Position numbers and translations under genes: made by a program
Source of the DNA: a virus
IMG/VR virus record: IMGVR_UViG_3300025849_000022
Coordinates: 1 to 64,000 of that record
DNA: 64,000 nucleotides
Strand: one strand, 5' to 3'
Shown: in pieces, positions 48,251 through 56,383 of the stretch
How positions within the stretch are numbered: the first letter of the stretch is position 1
Layout: each line of letters begins with the position of its first letter
The notes under the pieces: model-generated
What the model was told of the DNA's origin: nothing
Seen by the model: the letters and a program-made list of their open reading frames with translations, nothing else
Databases searched by the model: none

Positions 48251-49002
48251 ATTTTCCTCAATAATAAAACATCATCGCTACCTTCTTTAGAAAGTGTAAA
48301 TCTACCTTCGCTAAAATTGTTGACTACATATGATTTGCCAATTGCATCAGCAAATGCCAAGTCATCACTTAACATACTTCTAATAGGTTCTGACGAAATG
48401 TCTTCTAATATATCTTTTTGACCAAAGTTGACTAATTCAAATTCAAATACTCTCTTGCCTCTTTGAAATTGTATTCTATCTTTATCTGTGTCTTTATCTA
48501 AATTAACGTTTGACATCAAACTGTCAATTAAAAAGTTTCCTAAGTTTTCTTTATACTCGCTTTCTTGTGCTTCAACTTTATTTTGTTGAAATGTTTTTTT
48601 ATCTACATACATATCTGGGTCCACTATTACAAAACTTTTCCATGTATCTTCGTGTAGTTTAAAGTCTTCATCTGCATAGTATGGCTTTACAGTCCATGCT
48701 AGTTTACCAGACAAGTTCTCTACATCATGTAAAATTTTATCTATTTTTTCAAAGACTTGGTTGTCTCTTTTCATTTCTACAAACACCATGTAGTGTCCGT
48801 CATCGTTTGCGGCTGGGGAAGCCTCGCAATCTAATGTTTCATATGCACCTGACTCTACAAAGTTTGATAAGTCTTTAGCAGGAGCCAAATCGTCTACATA
48901 AAACCCCACTACAATTACATCTTTATTATCACCTGTCTTTGGTGAAAATTCATCTAAACTGATTTTAGGAATAACTAGATCAACAAGGTCGTGATGTTTC
49001 AT
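48247..49002 (-). CDS. Hypothetical protein (251 aa)
   Basis: Acidic alpha/beta protein (MKHHDLVDLVIPKISLDEFSPKTGD) with VIVVGFYVDDLAPAKDLSNFVES and a C-terminal part RGKRVFEFELVNFGQKDILED. No membrane segments. Sits between the 183-aa gene and the ACP-like gene in one late operon. Unknown, possibly virion-associated. Confidence 0.65.
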   Translation of the reverse strand: MKHHDLVDLVIPKISLDEFSPKTGDNKDVIVVGFYVDDLAPAKDLSNFVESGAYETLDCEASPAANDDGHYMVFVEMKRDNQVFEKIDKILHDVENLSGKLAWTVKPYYADEDFKLHEDTWKSFVIVDPDMYVDKKTFQQNKVEAQESEYKENLGNFLIDSLMSNVNLDKDTDKDRIQFQRGKRVFEFELVNFGQKDILEDISSEPIRSMLSDDLAFADAIGKSYVVNNFSEGRFTLSKEGSDDVLLLRKI

Positions 49003-49553
49003 TATACGACGCCTCCTAGTGGATCTGCTGGCATTGGTGCAGTTGGATCAACTCCTTGTTGCAACATTGCACCTGCTTCGGCATCCTGTGTAGATATTAC
49101 TTCGTCGTTCATTTTAGTTTCTGCTTCATCATAATGCTCTAAATACTTTCTTGGCACTCGTAATTCAACTAACCATACAGGATCGCTTTCTGTTTTAGTT
49201 TTTCTGTAGACCCTATTGCGTGTGATTTCAACTTCTATATCGTCTGGACTCATAATCTTTTTAGGATATTCAAATACATCTTCATTGAACTTAACTTGAC
49301 ATTTTTTGTTAGTTAATCGCAATGCACCTTCTGGATCTGGCATTTCTGCTTTGTCGTACATTAGTGTTAGGTCAATCCAGTATTTACTAGGACGGCCTAC
49401 TTCAACTATCTTACCCTTTTTCCAGTTCTTAAATGCATAAATACCTAGGTGCTCAAAGAGTCCGTCTAGTTCTAGTAGCATATCAAGAAGTGTTCTATCT
49501 TGGTTAATAGCCTTTATGGTATTATTGATATCTTCTGAAGTATATTTTGACAT
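49002..49553 (-). CDS. Conserved late protein (183 aa)
   Basis: Start set at MSKYTSEDINNTI (49553); the upstream extension starts with TTG inside the promoter. Soluble, with VGRPSKYWIDLTLMYDKAEMPDPEGALRL and a Pro/Ala-rich end (VDPTAPMPADPLGG). Heads the 49.5-47.2 kb late operon. The ATG is 5 bases from GATAAATA, with no Shine-Dalgarno, so a leaderless transcript is predicted. Probably structural; no family. Confidence 0.68.
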   Translation of the reverse strand: MSKYTSEDINNTIKAINQDRTLLDMLLELDGLFEHLGIYAFKNWKKGKIVEVGRPSKYWIDLTLMYDKAEMPDPEGALRLTNKKCQVKFNEDVFEYPKKIMSPDDIEVEITRNRVYRKTKTESDPVWLVELRVPRKYLEHYDEAETKMNDEVISTQDAEAGAMLQQGVDPTAPMPADPLGGVV

Positions 49554-49558
49554 ACAAG

Positions 49559-49566
49559 TATTTATC
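49559..49566 (-). promoter_or_regulatory. Late promoter element (GATAAATA), predicted leaderless
   Basis: Reading minus GATAAATA, 5 bases (CTTGT), ATG at 49553. Confidence 0.7.
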
Positions 49567-49670
49567 AAAGTTATTAAATGAGTTGTTTTAACATTGACGT
49601 TAAATACTAAATAATATTACATGATGATTAACAACCATTCAAAAAGTTGTAGACAACATATACAGGACCC

Positions 49671-49701
49671 AACCGTTCATGAATCCATGCACGGTTTTTT
49701 T
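49671..49701 (+). terminator. Terminator-like hairpin in the phoH leader (candidate attenuator)
   Basis: AACCGT pairs with ACGGTT and the inner CATG with CATG (one T-C mismatch between, loop AATC), followed by seven T. It ends 25 bases before the phoH ATG at 49726, so transcripts entering from upstream would stop before the gene unless the hairpin is opened. Confidence 0.65.
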
Positions 49702-49725
49702 ATGGCTTCACAAAAAGGAGATACC

Positions 49726-50475
49726 ATGTCAAGAAAGAAACGCAAAGAACGAGAATTCAAGGCGAGCATACGCCAATTACAAACGGAGGATTTAATATTG
49801 AAACTTGATAACAGATATAACACTAAGACGGCTAATTGTACAGTAGTACCTAGAAACATAACCCAAGACAATTTACTTGCATCGCTAGAGCATACTAATA
49901 CGTCTATTACATTTGCTGTAGGACCAGCAGGTACGGGTAAAACGTATATTGCTACAAAGAAAGCCATTCAGTCGTTATCATCTGGTATGGTGTCAAAAAT
50001 AGTTATTACAAGGCCAGCGATCAGTGTCGATGAGCAACACGGCTTCTTACCTGGTACATTACAGGATAAGATGGCGCCATGGACTAGGCCAATTATAGAT
50101 ATTTTTGAGGAACACTTTACAACCAGTCACATTGAAAACATGATAGATGCAAATATTATTGAGATTGCGCCATTGGCGTATATGAGAGGTAGAACATTTA
50201 AAAACTCTTTTATTATTGCTGATGAAATGCAAAATGCAACTATTGAACAAATGAAAATGCTTTTAACTAGAATAGGCGTAGGCAGTAAAATGGTTATTAC
50301 TGGTGACTTACGTCAGCATGATAGAGGCTTTGGTGACAATGGATTAAAGGATTTCTTAGAGAGATTACAAGACAAAGATTACGAATTTATTAGAACAGTC
50401 GAGTTTACTAGCAAGGATATTGAAAGACATCCTGCTGTAGCAGAAGTACTCGGTGTATATGATGATTTAAACTAA
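49726..50475 (+). CDS. phoH: PhoH-like P-loop ATPase (249 aa)
   Basis: PhoH family: Walker A VGPAGTGKT near residues 64-72, ITRPAISVDEQHGFLPG, Walker B FIIADEMQNATIEQM, and ITGDLRQHD. The start is the ATG with AAGGAG 6 bases upstream (MSRKKRKEREF), not the ATGs 105 bases earlier, which precede a terminator-like hairpin. PhoH is a frequent marine phage gene with putative RNA helicase/ribonuclease role; its phosphate-stress link is debated. Plus-strand single gene, convergent with 50467. Confidence 0.93.
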   Translation: MSRKKRKEREFKASIRQLQTEDLILKLDNRYNTKTANCTVVPRNITQDNLLASLEHTNTSITFAVGPAGTGKTYIATKKAIQSLSSGMVSKIVITRPAISVDEQHGFLPGTLQDKMAPWTRPIIDIFEEHFTTSHIENMIDANIIEIAPLAYMRGRTFKNSFIIADEMQNATIEQMKMLLTRIGVGSKMVITGDLRQHDRGFGDNGLKDFLERLQDKDYEFIRTVEFTSKDIERHPAVAEVLGVYDDLN

Positions 50476-50676
50476 TTTTTTTAAGATAATTTCACTTACT
50501 TGGCCGACTTGGCTATGTTCTAAATCATACAAGTCGGTCATTCTATCTACTGCACTTTTAATAGCAACCAAAGGATCACTTTTGTTTTGCTTGATATGTG
50601 TGTGGACAAACCCACCTTCTTTAAATTCGGGTTCGAAACGCATCATTTCTTCTGCTACTGTAACCAGGTCGACCAT
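50467..50676 (-). CDS. Hypothetical protein (69 aa)
   Basis: Last gene of the seven-gene operon from 54407; overlaps phoH tail to tail by 9 bases. Soluble helical protein (MVDLVTVAEEMMRFEPEFKEGG). No family recognised. Confidence 0.6.
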   Translation of the reverse strand: MVDLVTVAEEMMRFEPEFKEGGFVHTHIKQNKSDPLVAIKSAVDRMTDLYDLEHSQVGQVSEIILKKLV

Positions 50677-51194
50677 ATTGATAACTCATTGATTTCTATT
50701 TCTTGTGGCTTATCTAAACACCACTTAATTGTTTCTGCTACAGTTTCAGGCGATAGTTTATTATAGTCCTTGGCACGTGGAGGCACCATATCTGTATCTA
50801 CATAGCCTGGATTTATATTAATTACTCTGACCCTTTTATTCATATCACTAAACACATTTGATTGTGCTATGTGATCTAAATGCTTTTTGTCTGCTCCGTA
50901 AAGTGATGTTCTAACACCGTCGTACTTGCTTCTGCTGTTTATATTTACAATAGTTTTAGTATCATCTGTTCTCCACAAGTTAAACAATTGATCAAATAAT
51001 TCTGATTGCTTAGTACCTGAGTATGCATTATTAATAAACACATCGCATGAGTTGGCTGTCATTATAATAGGTTTAATTTCATTTATATCAAATCCATTAC
51101 TTCTACTCATACCAACGACATCATGCTCTTTACTAAGTAAATCAAAACATGCTTTACCTATGCCTTTGCTATGACCTGTAATTGCTATTTTCAT
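50655..51194 (-). CDS. Short-chain dehydrogenase (SDR, 179 aa)
   Basis: Start at MKIAITGHSKGIG (51194), ATGA overlap with the gene upstream. TGHSKGIG is the NAD(P) loop, DVFINNAY the NNAG-type motif, then Ser/Tyr/Lys in INSRSKYDG...LYGADKK. It is short (typical SDR ~250 aa), with a compact substrate part ending YVDTDMVPP. Likely an oxidoreductase for a sugar or cofactor; substrate unknown. Confidence 0.82.
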   Translation of the reverse strand: MKIAITGHSKGIGKACFDLLSKEHDVVGMSRSNGFDINEIKPIIMTANSCDVFINNAYSGTKQSELFDQLFNLWRTDDTKTIVNINSRSKYDGVRTSLYGADKKHLDHIAQSNVFSDMNKRVRVININPGYVDTDMVPPRAKDYNKLSPETVAETIKWCLDKPQEIEINELSIWSTWLQ

Positions 51195-51421
51195 GCTAAA
51201 TTCTCCACAGGCAATTTCACACATTTCAGTGTAAGTTTGTGTTGTTTAGTGATGGTCTCTCTGTTTTTTCTGTAGTATTGCATGTAGATATCCATACTCT
51301 GAAATGAATCTAGTTCTTTCATAAAACTTTCACATTGTTTTGTGTTATCAAATCCTTTCAATAGTTGAGTATCTTGCACCTCATCACCAAGCATTAAAAA
51401 AATCATCAATGCTATTTTCAA
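51191..51421 (-). CDS. Small protein with hydrophobic N-terminus (76 aa)
   Basis: MKIALMIFLMLG is a short hydrophobic start, perhaps a signal or anchor, followed by a soluble helical region with two Cys (KQCESF, KCVKLP). Coupled to both neighbours by ATGA. Unknown function. Confidence 0.58.
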   Translation of the reverse strand: MKIALMIFLMLGDEVQDTQLLKGFDNTKQCESFMKELDSFQSMDIYMQYYRKNRETITKQHKLTLKCVKLPVENLA

Positions 51422-51666
51422 CTGTTCTTCCTTTTGAAATACATATAAATTCCAAAGGCACTAATAATAAACCAAAAGAATTCTATTACTAAACTTGCTA
51501 GGTTAGGTGTGTAAACCAAACTAACTGTAACGAGTATTGCTACAATTAAGTTATTGAAACTGTACCAAAAACCTTTAGGGTCTATGCGTTCTAATTGTAG
51601 TAATGCGTATGTGACTATTAGTAATGCCACACCTGTGAATCCTATTATATCGGGTATTGTAATCAT
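51418..51666 (-). CDS. CBU_0592-like small integral membrane protein (82 aa)
   Basis: Three membrane spans: IIGFTGVALLIVTYALLQL, a middle NNLIVAILVTVSLVYTP, and VIEFFWFIISAFGIYMYF. The order G-Y-L...N...S...IE..W..IS matches the CBU_0592-like family of small membrane proteins, known from bacteria and of unknown function. Phage copy lies in a metabolic operon, next to sufE. Confidence 0.6.
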   Translation of the reverse strand: MITIPDIIGFTGVALLIVTYALLQLERIDPKGFWYSFNNLIVAILVTVSLVYTPNLASLVIEFFWFIISAFGIYMYFKRKNS

Positions 51667-52082
51667 GCTGATGCTGTATATTGTTTTGATATGTATTTCA
51701 TTTTATTAAAAACGCTCATCATACCAATTTGTCTTTGCATACTAAGTTGAGCACCTAACGGTATCTTTTGTACAGAAGACGAGTTAAAATTTAGCATATC
51801 ATTTGGCTGGTAACCACTGAATGCCTCTACTAAAATATGTAATAAACCTTTAACAAGTTTACTGTCTGAGTGTGCATAGAACTGCAATGTATTGTTTTCG
51901 TCTAGTATATGTGTTAACCACACATCACTTTGGCAACCTGCAACATAGTTTTCTTCATTGAACATTTCTTCTACGCCTATACCTGCTAAGTCGTCTCCTA
52001 ATTCAATTAAGTATTCATAACGATCTAAATCAGTTTCTAGTGCTTCTAGTGTTTCTACGATTGGTTCTATTGTTGCTATCAT
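51663..52082 (-). CDS. SufE-like sulfur-acceptor protein (139 aa)
   Basis: Contains the SufE signature YVAGCQSDVWL with the sulfur-accepting Cys50, flanked by RYEYLIELGDDL and the later DSKLVKGLLHILVEAFSG. SufE takes persulfide from SufS and hands it to the SufBCD scaffold to build iron-sulfur clusters. A phage copy would support radical SAM enzymes (two here, QueE and the 513-aa protein) or host iron-sulfur supply. Size matches the family. ATGA overlaps on both sides. Confidence 0.88.
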   Translation of the reverse strand: MIATIEPIVETLEALETDLDRYEYLIELGDDLAGIGVEEMFNEENYVAGCQSDVWLTHILDENNTLQFYAHSDSKLVKGLLHILVEAFSGYQPNDMLNFNSSSVQKIPLGAQLSMQRQIGMMSVFNKMKYISKQYTASA

Positions 52083-52876
52083 CTTAACTTCTTATTTTTG
52101 CTAACTGCTTTTTCTAACAGAGATAGTTTGATATTTTTACCTTGTGCATAATTAATCAATGCTTCTGTATCCTTAGGAAAACAATGGCCACCAAAACCAT
52201 GCTCGCCATCAGTACCGGGCACTTTCATATGACTGTTGCCCATGCGTGGATCTCTAGTTAGCATATCTGTAAACTGGTCCCAACTTACCATACTACTACT
52301 TGCTTGTTGTAGGTTGTACAGTTCATTAAAGAAAACAACCTTAGTTGCTAACCAACTATTAATAGTGTACTTGATCAAACTTGCAGTACTCAGGTCTACT
52401 TTGAATGTCGGAACCACTCTCACGTTGCTATACCTATTGTAGGCTTTTTCAACTGTGTCACAGTCTTTCCATTTCCCTCCGAGTACTTGCATGTTTGGAT
52501 TCACAAAGTCTTGTGATGCATTTGCTTCAGTAAGAAACTCTGGGTTATAAACTATTTTTAATTTATAACTCTTTTTGAATACATGTAAGTAGTCAGGTAT
52601 AATTGTGCTTTTAACAACAACTATACCTTTGTACTCACGATCGTTTAATTCCTGCAGAACGTTAGTAACAATGTCTACATTAACACTCCCATCTTCGTTG
52701 GGTGGCGTTGGAACACAAACGAAAGTAAGTGGTGGATCAAAGTCATTGACAAGTTTATCAATTGTGTTGTCCTCTGAAATTTTAGGATCCACCACGTACT
52801 GTTCTATTTTGGAAAAGCCATCGCTGACAGCACTTCCTACAAAACCTTTGCCTATTATTCCTATACTATACTTCAT
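52079..52876 (-). CDS. UDP-sugar dehydrogenase-like protein, truncated (265 aa)
   Basis: NAD domain GIIGKGFVGSAV at 6-17, FVCVPTPPNEDGS, VKSTIIP, YNPEFLTEA and the catalytic segment GFGGHCFPKDTEAL with Cys232. Full UDP-glucose/GDP-mannose dehydrogenases have about 390-450 aa including a C-terminal nucleotide-sugar domain. That domain is absent here, the gene ending 33 residues after the Cys, with no frameshift visible. It could use a different substrate or pair with another subunit. Confidence 0.82.
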   Translation of the reverse strand: MKYSIGIIGKGFVGSAVSDGFSKIEQYVVDPKISEDNTIDKLVNDFDPPLTFVCVPTPPNEDGSVNVDIVTNVLQELNDREYKGIVVVKSTIIPDYLHVFKKSYKLKIVYNPEFLTEANASQDFVNPNMQVLGGKWKDCDTVEKAYNRYSNVRVVPTFKVDLSTASLIKYTINSWLATKVVFFNELYNLQQASSSMVSWDQFTDMLTRDPRMGNSHMKVPGTDGEHGFGGHCFPKDTEALINYAQGKNIKLSLLEKAVSKNKKLR

Positions 52877-54407
52877 TAAGTAACCAATTTAATTTTTTAT
52901 TTACATATCTATTTACTGTTTGATCTGTAATAAAAGTTGCTTTTTGAACTAGACCTAATCCTGACAGAGTTTCTTTTTGCTCATACCAGTCGTTTCTTGA
53001 TGAGGCTATGCCTTGTGACATAACACTTTGCCAAGTAAATGCTTCAATGTGATTTGTTATAACATTTCTTTTTTGTATTGCTTTTGAGAATATGTCAGTG
53101 CGTTCTTTTGCTTCTGATTTGTTAGTGTATTCGTTTGACCATTCTAATGTATTTTCGTCTATGGTGTAACCAAATCTTTCTGGGTATATATCTATATCAG
53201 CAAAGGCACCTTCGTCCCATGCTAACCATTCTCCACCAAAGTCCTTGTAGCCAGGATGATTCTTTTTAGGCTCAATTATTAATGTTATTGTACCAGCATT
53301 ATCAACAAGTAAATTGTCTTCACAGTATCTTAAATTTTTTTCAAACTCTGCGTAACTGTCGTTTGCTAATCCAAATATAAAACCTGAACTAATCCAAAAG
53401 TCATCTATTTCTTTTCTTAACCTTTGAGAAACATACACAAGATCTTCTATTGTGCTTTTCTTTCTTGTGGCTTTTATTGCGGTATTACCAAAACTTTCTA
53501 TACCAAAGTTAGCACCATTCATTCCAATTTCTTTATACAAATCTATCTGGTGAGGTCTTTTTGCCATAACATCAAGTCTAGCAAAAGATGTTATTCTAGG
53601 TTTAAAACTTAATCTATTAACAACTTTAGCAAGTAACTCTAGTTTTTCATCTGATTCATTAAGTGTATCATCTGCGGCATAGAAATGTGTAATTCCGTAT
53701 GTATCGTATGCATGTTGCATTGTGTAATAAAGTTGCTCTTCGCAATTCATATAAAGAGTCTTAGATGCTCGTAAAGGATAATTGCAAAAACTACAATTAA
53801 ATTTACAGCCTAGTGCAACTTCAAATCCTATCACATCAGTGGATTCTAAGAAGTCGTCTTCTTTGAATAAACCATATGTTATGGGTTTCTCTATATCATA
53901 ATTATAATTATGGTTAGCAAAAATGTTTGTAAACTCTGGATTTTGTACAAACCTTGACATGTCTTTTCCAGCAACAAAATCTGTTAGCATTTCAGTACAT
54001 CTACCTAAGAAAACACCATCACAGTATTTCATATAGTCCATGTCATTGCGTTGTACTCTTCTATTGCCTCCATATAATATTTTTGCATTAGGTAGTTTGC
54101 TTTTAATTTGTCGAGCAAGTTGAATATACTCTTTTTCTAAACCCATAGATAGTGTAGCACTTATACATATAAACTGTACTTCTGAGTTACGAAAATAATT
54201 TATTATACCTTTGATTAAATCTTCTTTATCAAAATGAAAACAATAATCTATAACAGTTGCCTCTACACCTAACTTTTCAAACTCATGTTTAATAACATGG
54301 GCACCCAACGATCTGTAATTTGCTGGGAATGTAGAACGAATTATTTCTTTAGATATTCTTGGTTTTTGTTTGTTAGATTCAGATATAACAACGGCTTTGT
54401 TTTTCAT
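52866..54407 (-). CDS. Radical SAM protein with B12-binding-like N-domain (513 aa)
   Basis: N-terminal ~130 residues are a B12-type Rossmann domain without the DxHxxG motif (FICISATLSMG, ILYGGN). A radical SAM core follows: GCKFNCSFC (Cys201, Cys205, Cys208), an AADDTLNES strand and NFGIESFGNTAI. This looks like the B12-radical SAM family; reaction unknown (methylation, methylthiolation or sugar chemistry). First gene of the operon with UDP-sugar dehydrogenase and sufE. The ATG is 5 bases from AATAAATA with no Shine-Dalgarno (leaderless prediction). Confidence 0.85.
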   Translation of the reverse strand: MKNKAVVISESNKQKPRISKEIIRSTFPANYRSLGAHVIKHEFEKLGVEATVIDYCFHFDKEDLIKGIINYFRNSEVQFICISATLSMGLEKEYIQLARQIKSKLPNAKILYGGNRRVQRNDMDYMKYCDGVFLGRCTEMLTDFVAGKDMSRFVQNPEFTNIFANHNYNYDIEKPITYGLFKEDDFLESTDVIGFEVALGCKFNCSFCNYPLRASKTLYMNCEEQLYYTMQHAYDTYGITHFYAADDTLNESDEKLELLAKVVNRLSFKPRITSFARLDVMAKRPHQIDLYKEIGMNGANFGIESFGNTAIKATRKKSTIEDLVYVSQRLRKEIDDFWISSGFIFGLANDSYAEFEKNLRYCEDNLLVDNAGTITLIIEPKKNHPGYKDFGGEWLAWDEGAFADIDIYPERFGYTIDENTLEWSNEYTNKSEAKERTDIFSKAIQKRNVITNHIEAFTWQSVMSQGIASSRNDWYEQKETLSGLGLVQKATFITDQTVNRYVNKKLNWLLNEV

Positions 54408-54412
54408 GCTAA

Positions 54413-54420
54413 TATTTATT
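54413..54420 (-). promoter_or_regulatory. Late-type element (AATAAATA), predicted leaderless
   Basis: Reading minus AATAAATA, 5 bases, ATG at 54407. It overlaps the stop of the gp44 gene at 54419. Confidence 0.6.
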
Positions 54421-55345
54421 AACTCATCGCATTCATTTCTAATTCGACTAATGTTGCACTAAGGTTAATCTCTGGGTCAGCACATGATACACTTTTAACC
54501 ATACCATCTCTAATGATAACAATACTTTGATCTTGCTTCAATGGATCAGTACCCCAAAGTTCTAAGTTCCTATACAAAAACTTAAACACATCTTCATACT
54601 CTTCTGGTCTTGCCTGATCGCAAATAAGTGTTCTTGCTTCTTTGTACTTGCCTGCTTTAAACAAGTCTACCATGGACAGCATCCAGTCGCTTTGTGCGGC
54701 ATCGCCGTCCTGAGGACTTTGTAAAACTCCGTCTACCACATTTTGCTGTACCAAGTTGATGCTCTTACGAAGATCTGGATAACTTGCTTGTACATAAGTG
54801 TCGAGAGTTTCTAAATCTATCTGTACGTCCTCCTCTACACAGATAGTTGCTATCCTGGCCGTAAATTCATTTACGTCTAGTTTCTCAATATGGAAACCTT
54901 GGGACCTACTATGAAGGGCCGGGATAATTCTTTGTGGGTAGTTACATGTTAGTATGAACCTAGCAGTTGTGTGATACATTTCCATCATACCACGTAACGC
55001 CGCCTGCCCATTGGGAGTAATGTAATCTGCTTCATCTAGCAATACATACTTAAACTCACCAAACGGCATAGTACTCACAAAGTTTGTGATTCTATCTCTA
55101 ATAACATCAATGCCGTTTTCGTTACTAGCATTAATTTCAAGTACATCAAATTGATCTACTTTTAAACTGTGTAGCAATAGTTTTGCTAATGTTGTTTTAC
55201 CTGTACCAGGTGCTCCGCTAAACAGTAAGTGAGGCAATGCTCCGTCACTAATCCAGCCTTCTATTTGCTTACGTTGATTAACATCTCTAAACACATAGCC
55301 GTCTACGGTGTTAGGTCTATATTTCTCTACCCATAATTCTTTCAT
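54419..55345 (-). CDS. Clamp-loader ATPase (T4 gp44-like, 308 aa)
   Basis: AAA+ clamp loader: LWVEKYRPNTVDGYVF, Walker A GAPGTGKT (44-51), Walker B YVLLDEADYI, sensor CNYPQRI with the HSRSQ arginine-finger segment. With gp45 (26073) and gp43 (26907) it forms the replisome loader. The small subunit gp62 is not recognised in this window. Length like T4 gp44 (319 aa). ATGA overlap with the upstream small gene. Confidence 0.95.
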   Translation of the reverse strand: MKELWVEKYRPNTVDGYVFRDVNQRKQIEGWISDGALPHLLFSGAPGTGKTTLAKLLLHSLKVDQFDVLEINASNENGIDVIRDRITNFVSTMPFGEFKYVLLDEADYITPNGQAALRGMMEMYHTTARFILTCNYPQRIIPALHSRSQGFHIEKLDVNEFTARIATICVEEDVQIDLETLDTYVQASYPDLRKSINLVQQNVVDGVLQSPQDGDAAQSDWMLSMVDLFKAGKYKEARTLICDQARPEEYEDVFKFLYRNLELWGTDPLKQDQSIVIIRDGMVKSVSCADPEINLSATLVELEMNAMS

Positions 55346-55578
55346 TTAAAAACCTCAATAGTTGTTGTGTCGTTATGATCATTTAAAAGAAAGTTGCGTG
55401 ACTTTGTTACTTTCTTAACAGCACCTTCAACTCTATAATATGTAACTAACTCTTGCTTAATCACATCTTTACTTGCTATAGGATATAATCCGTTTGCATT
55501 TGCATGATTAGAGTCATCTGTATAGTCATCAGTTTCCTGTGCATCGTACAGTTCGTCAAATAAGTTACCTTGTTTCAT
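55342..55578 (-). CDS. Small protein with a clamp-binding-like start (78 aa)
   Basis: Start at MKQGNLFDELYD (55578; AAAGGA precedes). The N-terminal QGNLFDEL resembles a sliding-clamp-binding peptide, which is speculation. The rest is hydrophilic and acidic then basic (AVKKVTKSRNFLL). ATGA overlap with the clamp loader gene supports a replication role. Confidence 0.6.
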   Translation of the reverse strand: MKQGNLFDELYDAQETDDYTDDSNHANANGLYPIASKDVIKQELVTYYRVEGAVKKVTKSRNFLLNDHNDTTTIEVFK

Positions 55579-55595
55579 ATGCATTCCTTTTGTGT

Positions 55596-55624
55596 ATTAT
55601 AAACTATTTGTGGAGAGAAGTCAA
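55596..55624 (-). promoter_or_regulatory. Early sigma70-type promoter for the clamp-loader operon
   Basis: Reading minus: TTGACT, 17 bp, TATAAT, then a short leader with AAAGGA before the ATG at 55578. Confidence 0.85.
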
Positions 55625-56383
55625 CTATTTTTCGTATCCAAAGCACTCAAAGTCTTGTTTCCAATATTCTGCAATTTTTTCTCTATTGTTATTATGATCT
55701 AGTAATTGCATAAAATCTGCTGTTGTTCTATTATCACTTGGATGTCTAGCATGAAAATTATTTGCTCTATATATTTGTGTTTCCTTGCCTATAATTAACT
55801 TTGATACTTCCGGCCAACGTTCTACAAGTTCTTCTTGTTTTAAAACAAAATCAAAGAATTCTATGTTAGACGGGTCATTGTCTAAGACTGTGTGGATCAA
55901 AGGTTCGTTGACCAATGTAACTTGCCACCAATGTTTTGCCTGGTTACCTCCTAAGTAATCACACATTTCATCTAAGAAAAATGTAAATGCGTCTATGTGC
56001 TTGTCCATATCGTCAGTCATTTTATACATAGACATATCTATTTGAGTAGAATGATCTGCATTAGGTGGTGGCTGATTAGGGTGATCCGGATCACTTACAT
56101 TTACAGGAAATGCAGGAGCATAATGCCAAATGTCTGCTAGATATCCTGCTACTACTCTTGTGTATGGGTTACGACAAAATGTTACTTTAGGTGCATCTAG
56201 TATATCATTTTCTACTACGTCAAACAAATCATAGTTTATAGACCAATTGTCGCCTGACAAGTCCAGATAGTTTTCTCTACCTATGTATGTTTGAAGCCAT
56301 AAGTTTAAGGAGTTTGATCCGCAACGTCTACCTTTAACAAACACAAACGGATGTGCTTGTTTTTTACCAATTAAAATTTCCAT
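55625..56383 (-). CDS. Sulfotransferase-like protein (252 aa), paralog C
   Basis: 5'-phosphosulfate-type loop FVKGRRCGSNSLNLWLQTY near 14-32 and KVTFCRNPYTRVVAGY near 67-82. Strongly similar to the neighbour at 56383: same KxRRCGSNSL, GDNW.(I/N)NY.LF, FCRNPY and HPNQP blocks. A tandem duplication. Typical size for the fold (~250-300 aa). The acceptor is unknown. TAATG overlap with paralog D. Confidence 0.72.
   Translation of the reverse strand: MEILIGKKQAHPFVFVKGRRCGSNSLNLWLQTYIGRENYLDLSGDNWSINYDLFDVVENDILDAPKVTFCRNPYTRVVAGYLADIWHYAPAFPVNVSDPDHPNQPPPNADHSTQIDMSMYKMTDDMDKHIDAFTFFLDEMCDYLGGNQAKHWWQVTLVNEPLIHTVLDNDPSNIEFFDFVLKQEELVERWPEVSKLIIGKETQIYRANNFHARHPSDNRTTADFMQLLDHNNNREKIAEYWKQDFECFGYEK

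Noticed and set aside
49594-49620. TTGACG motif ahead of phoH as a sigma70 promoter
   Set aside because: No acceptable -10 at 16-18 bp; nearby TAAATAAT does not fit the late consensus at the right distance.
49621-49725. In-frame N-terminal extension of phoH from the ATG at 49621
   Set aside because: A terminator-like hairpin lies within it, and the ATG at 49726 has a strong AAGGAG; PhoH proteins start near the latter. The extension is unlikely but might be a leader peptide.
50626-50640. Possible tRNA T-loop-like sequence (GGTTCGAA)
   Set aside because: It is inside a coding gene, with no acceptor stem, anticodon arm or CCA end around it. No tRNA found in the window.
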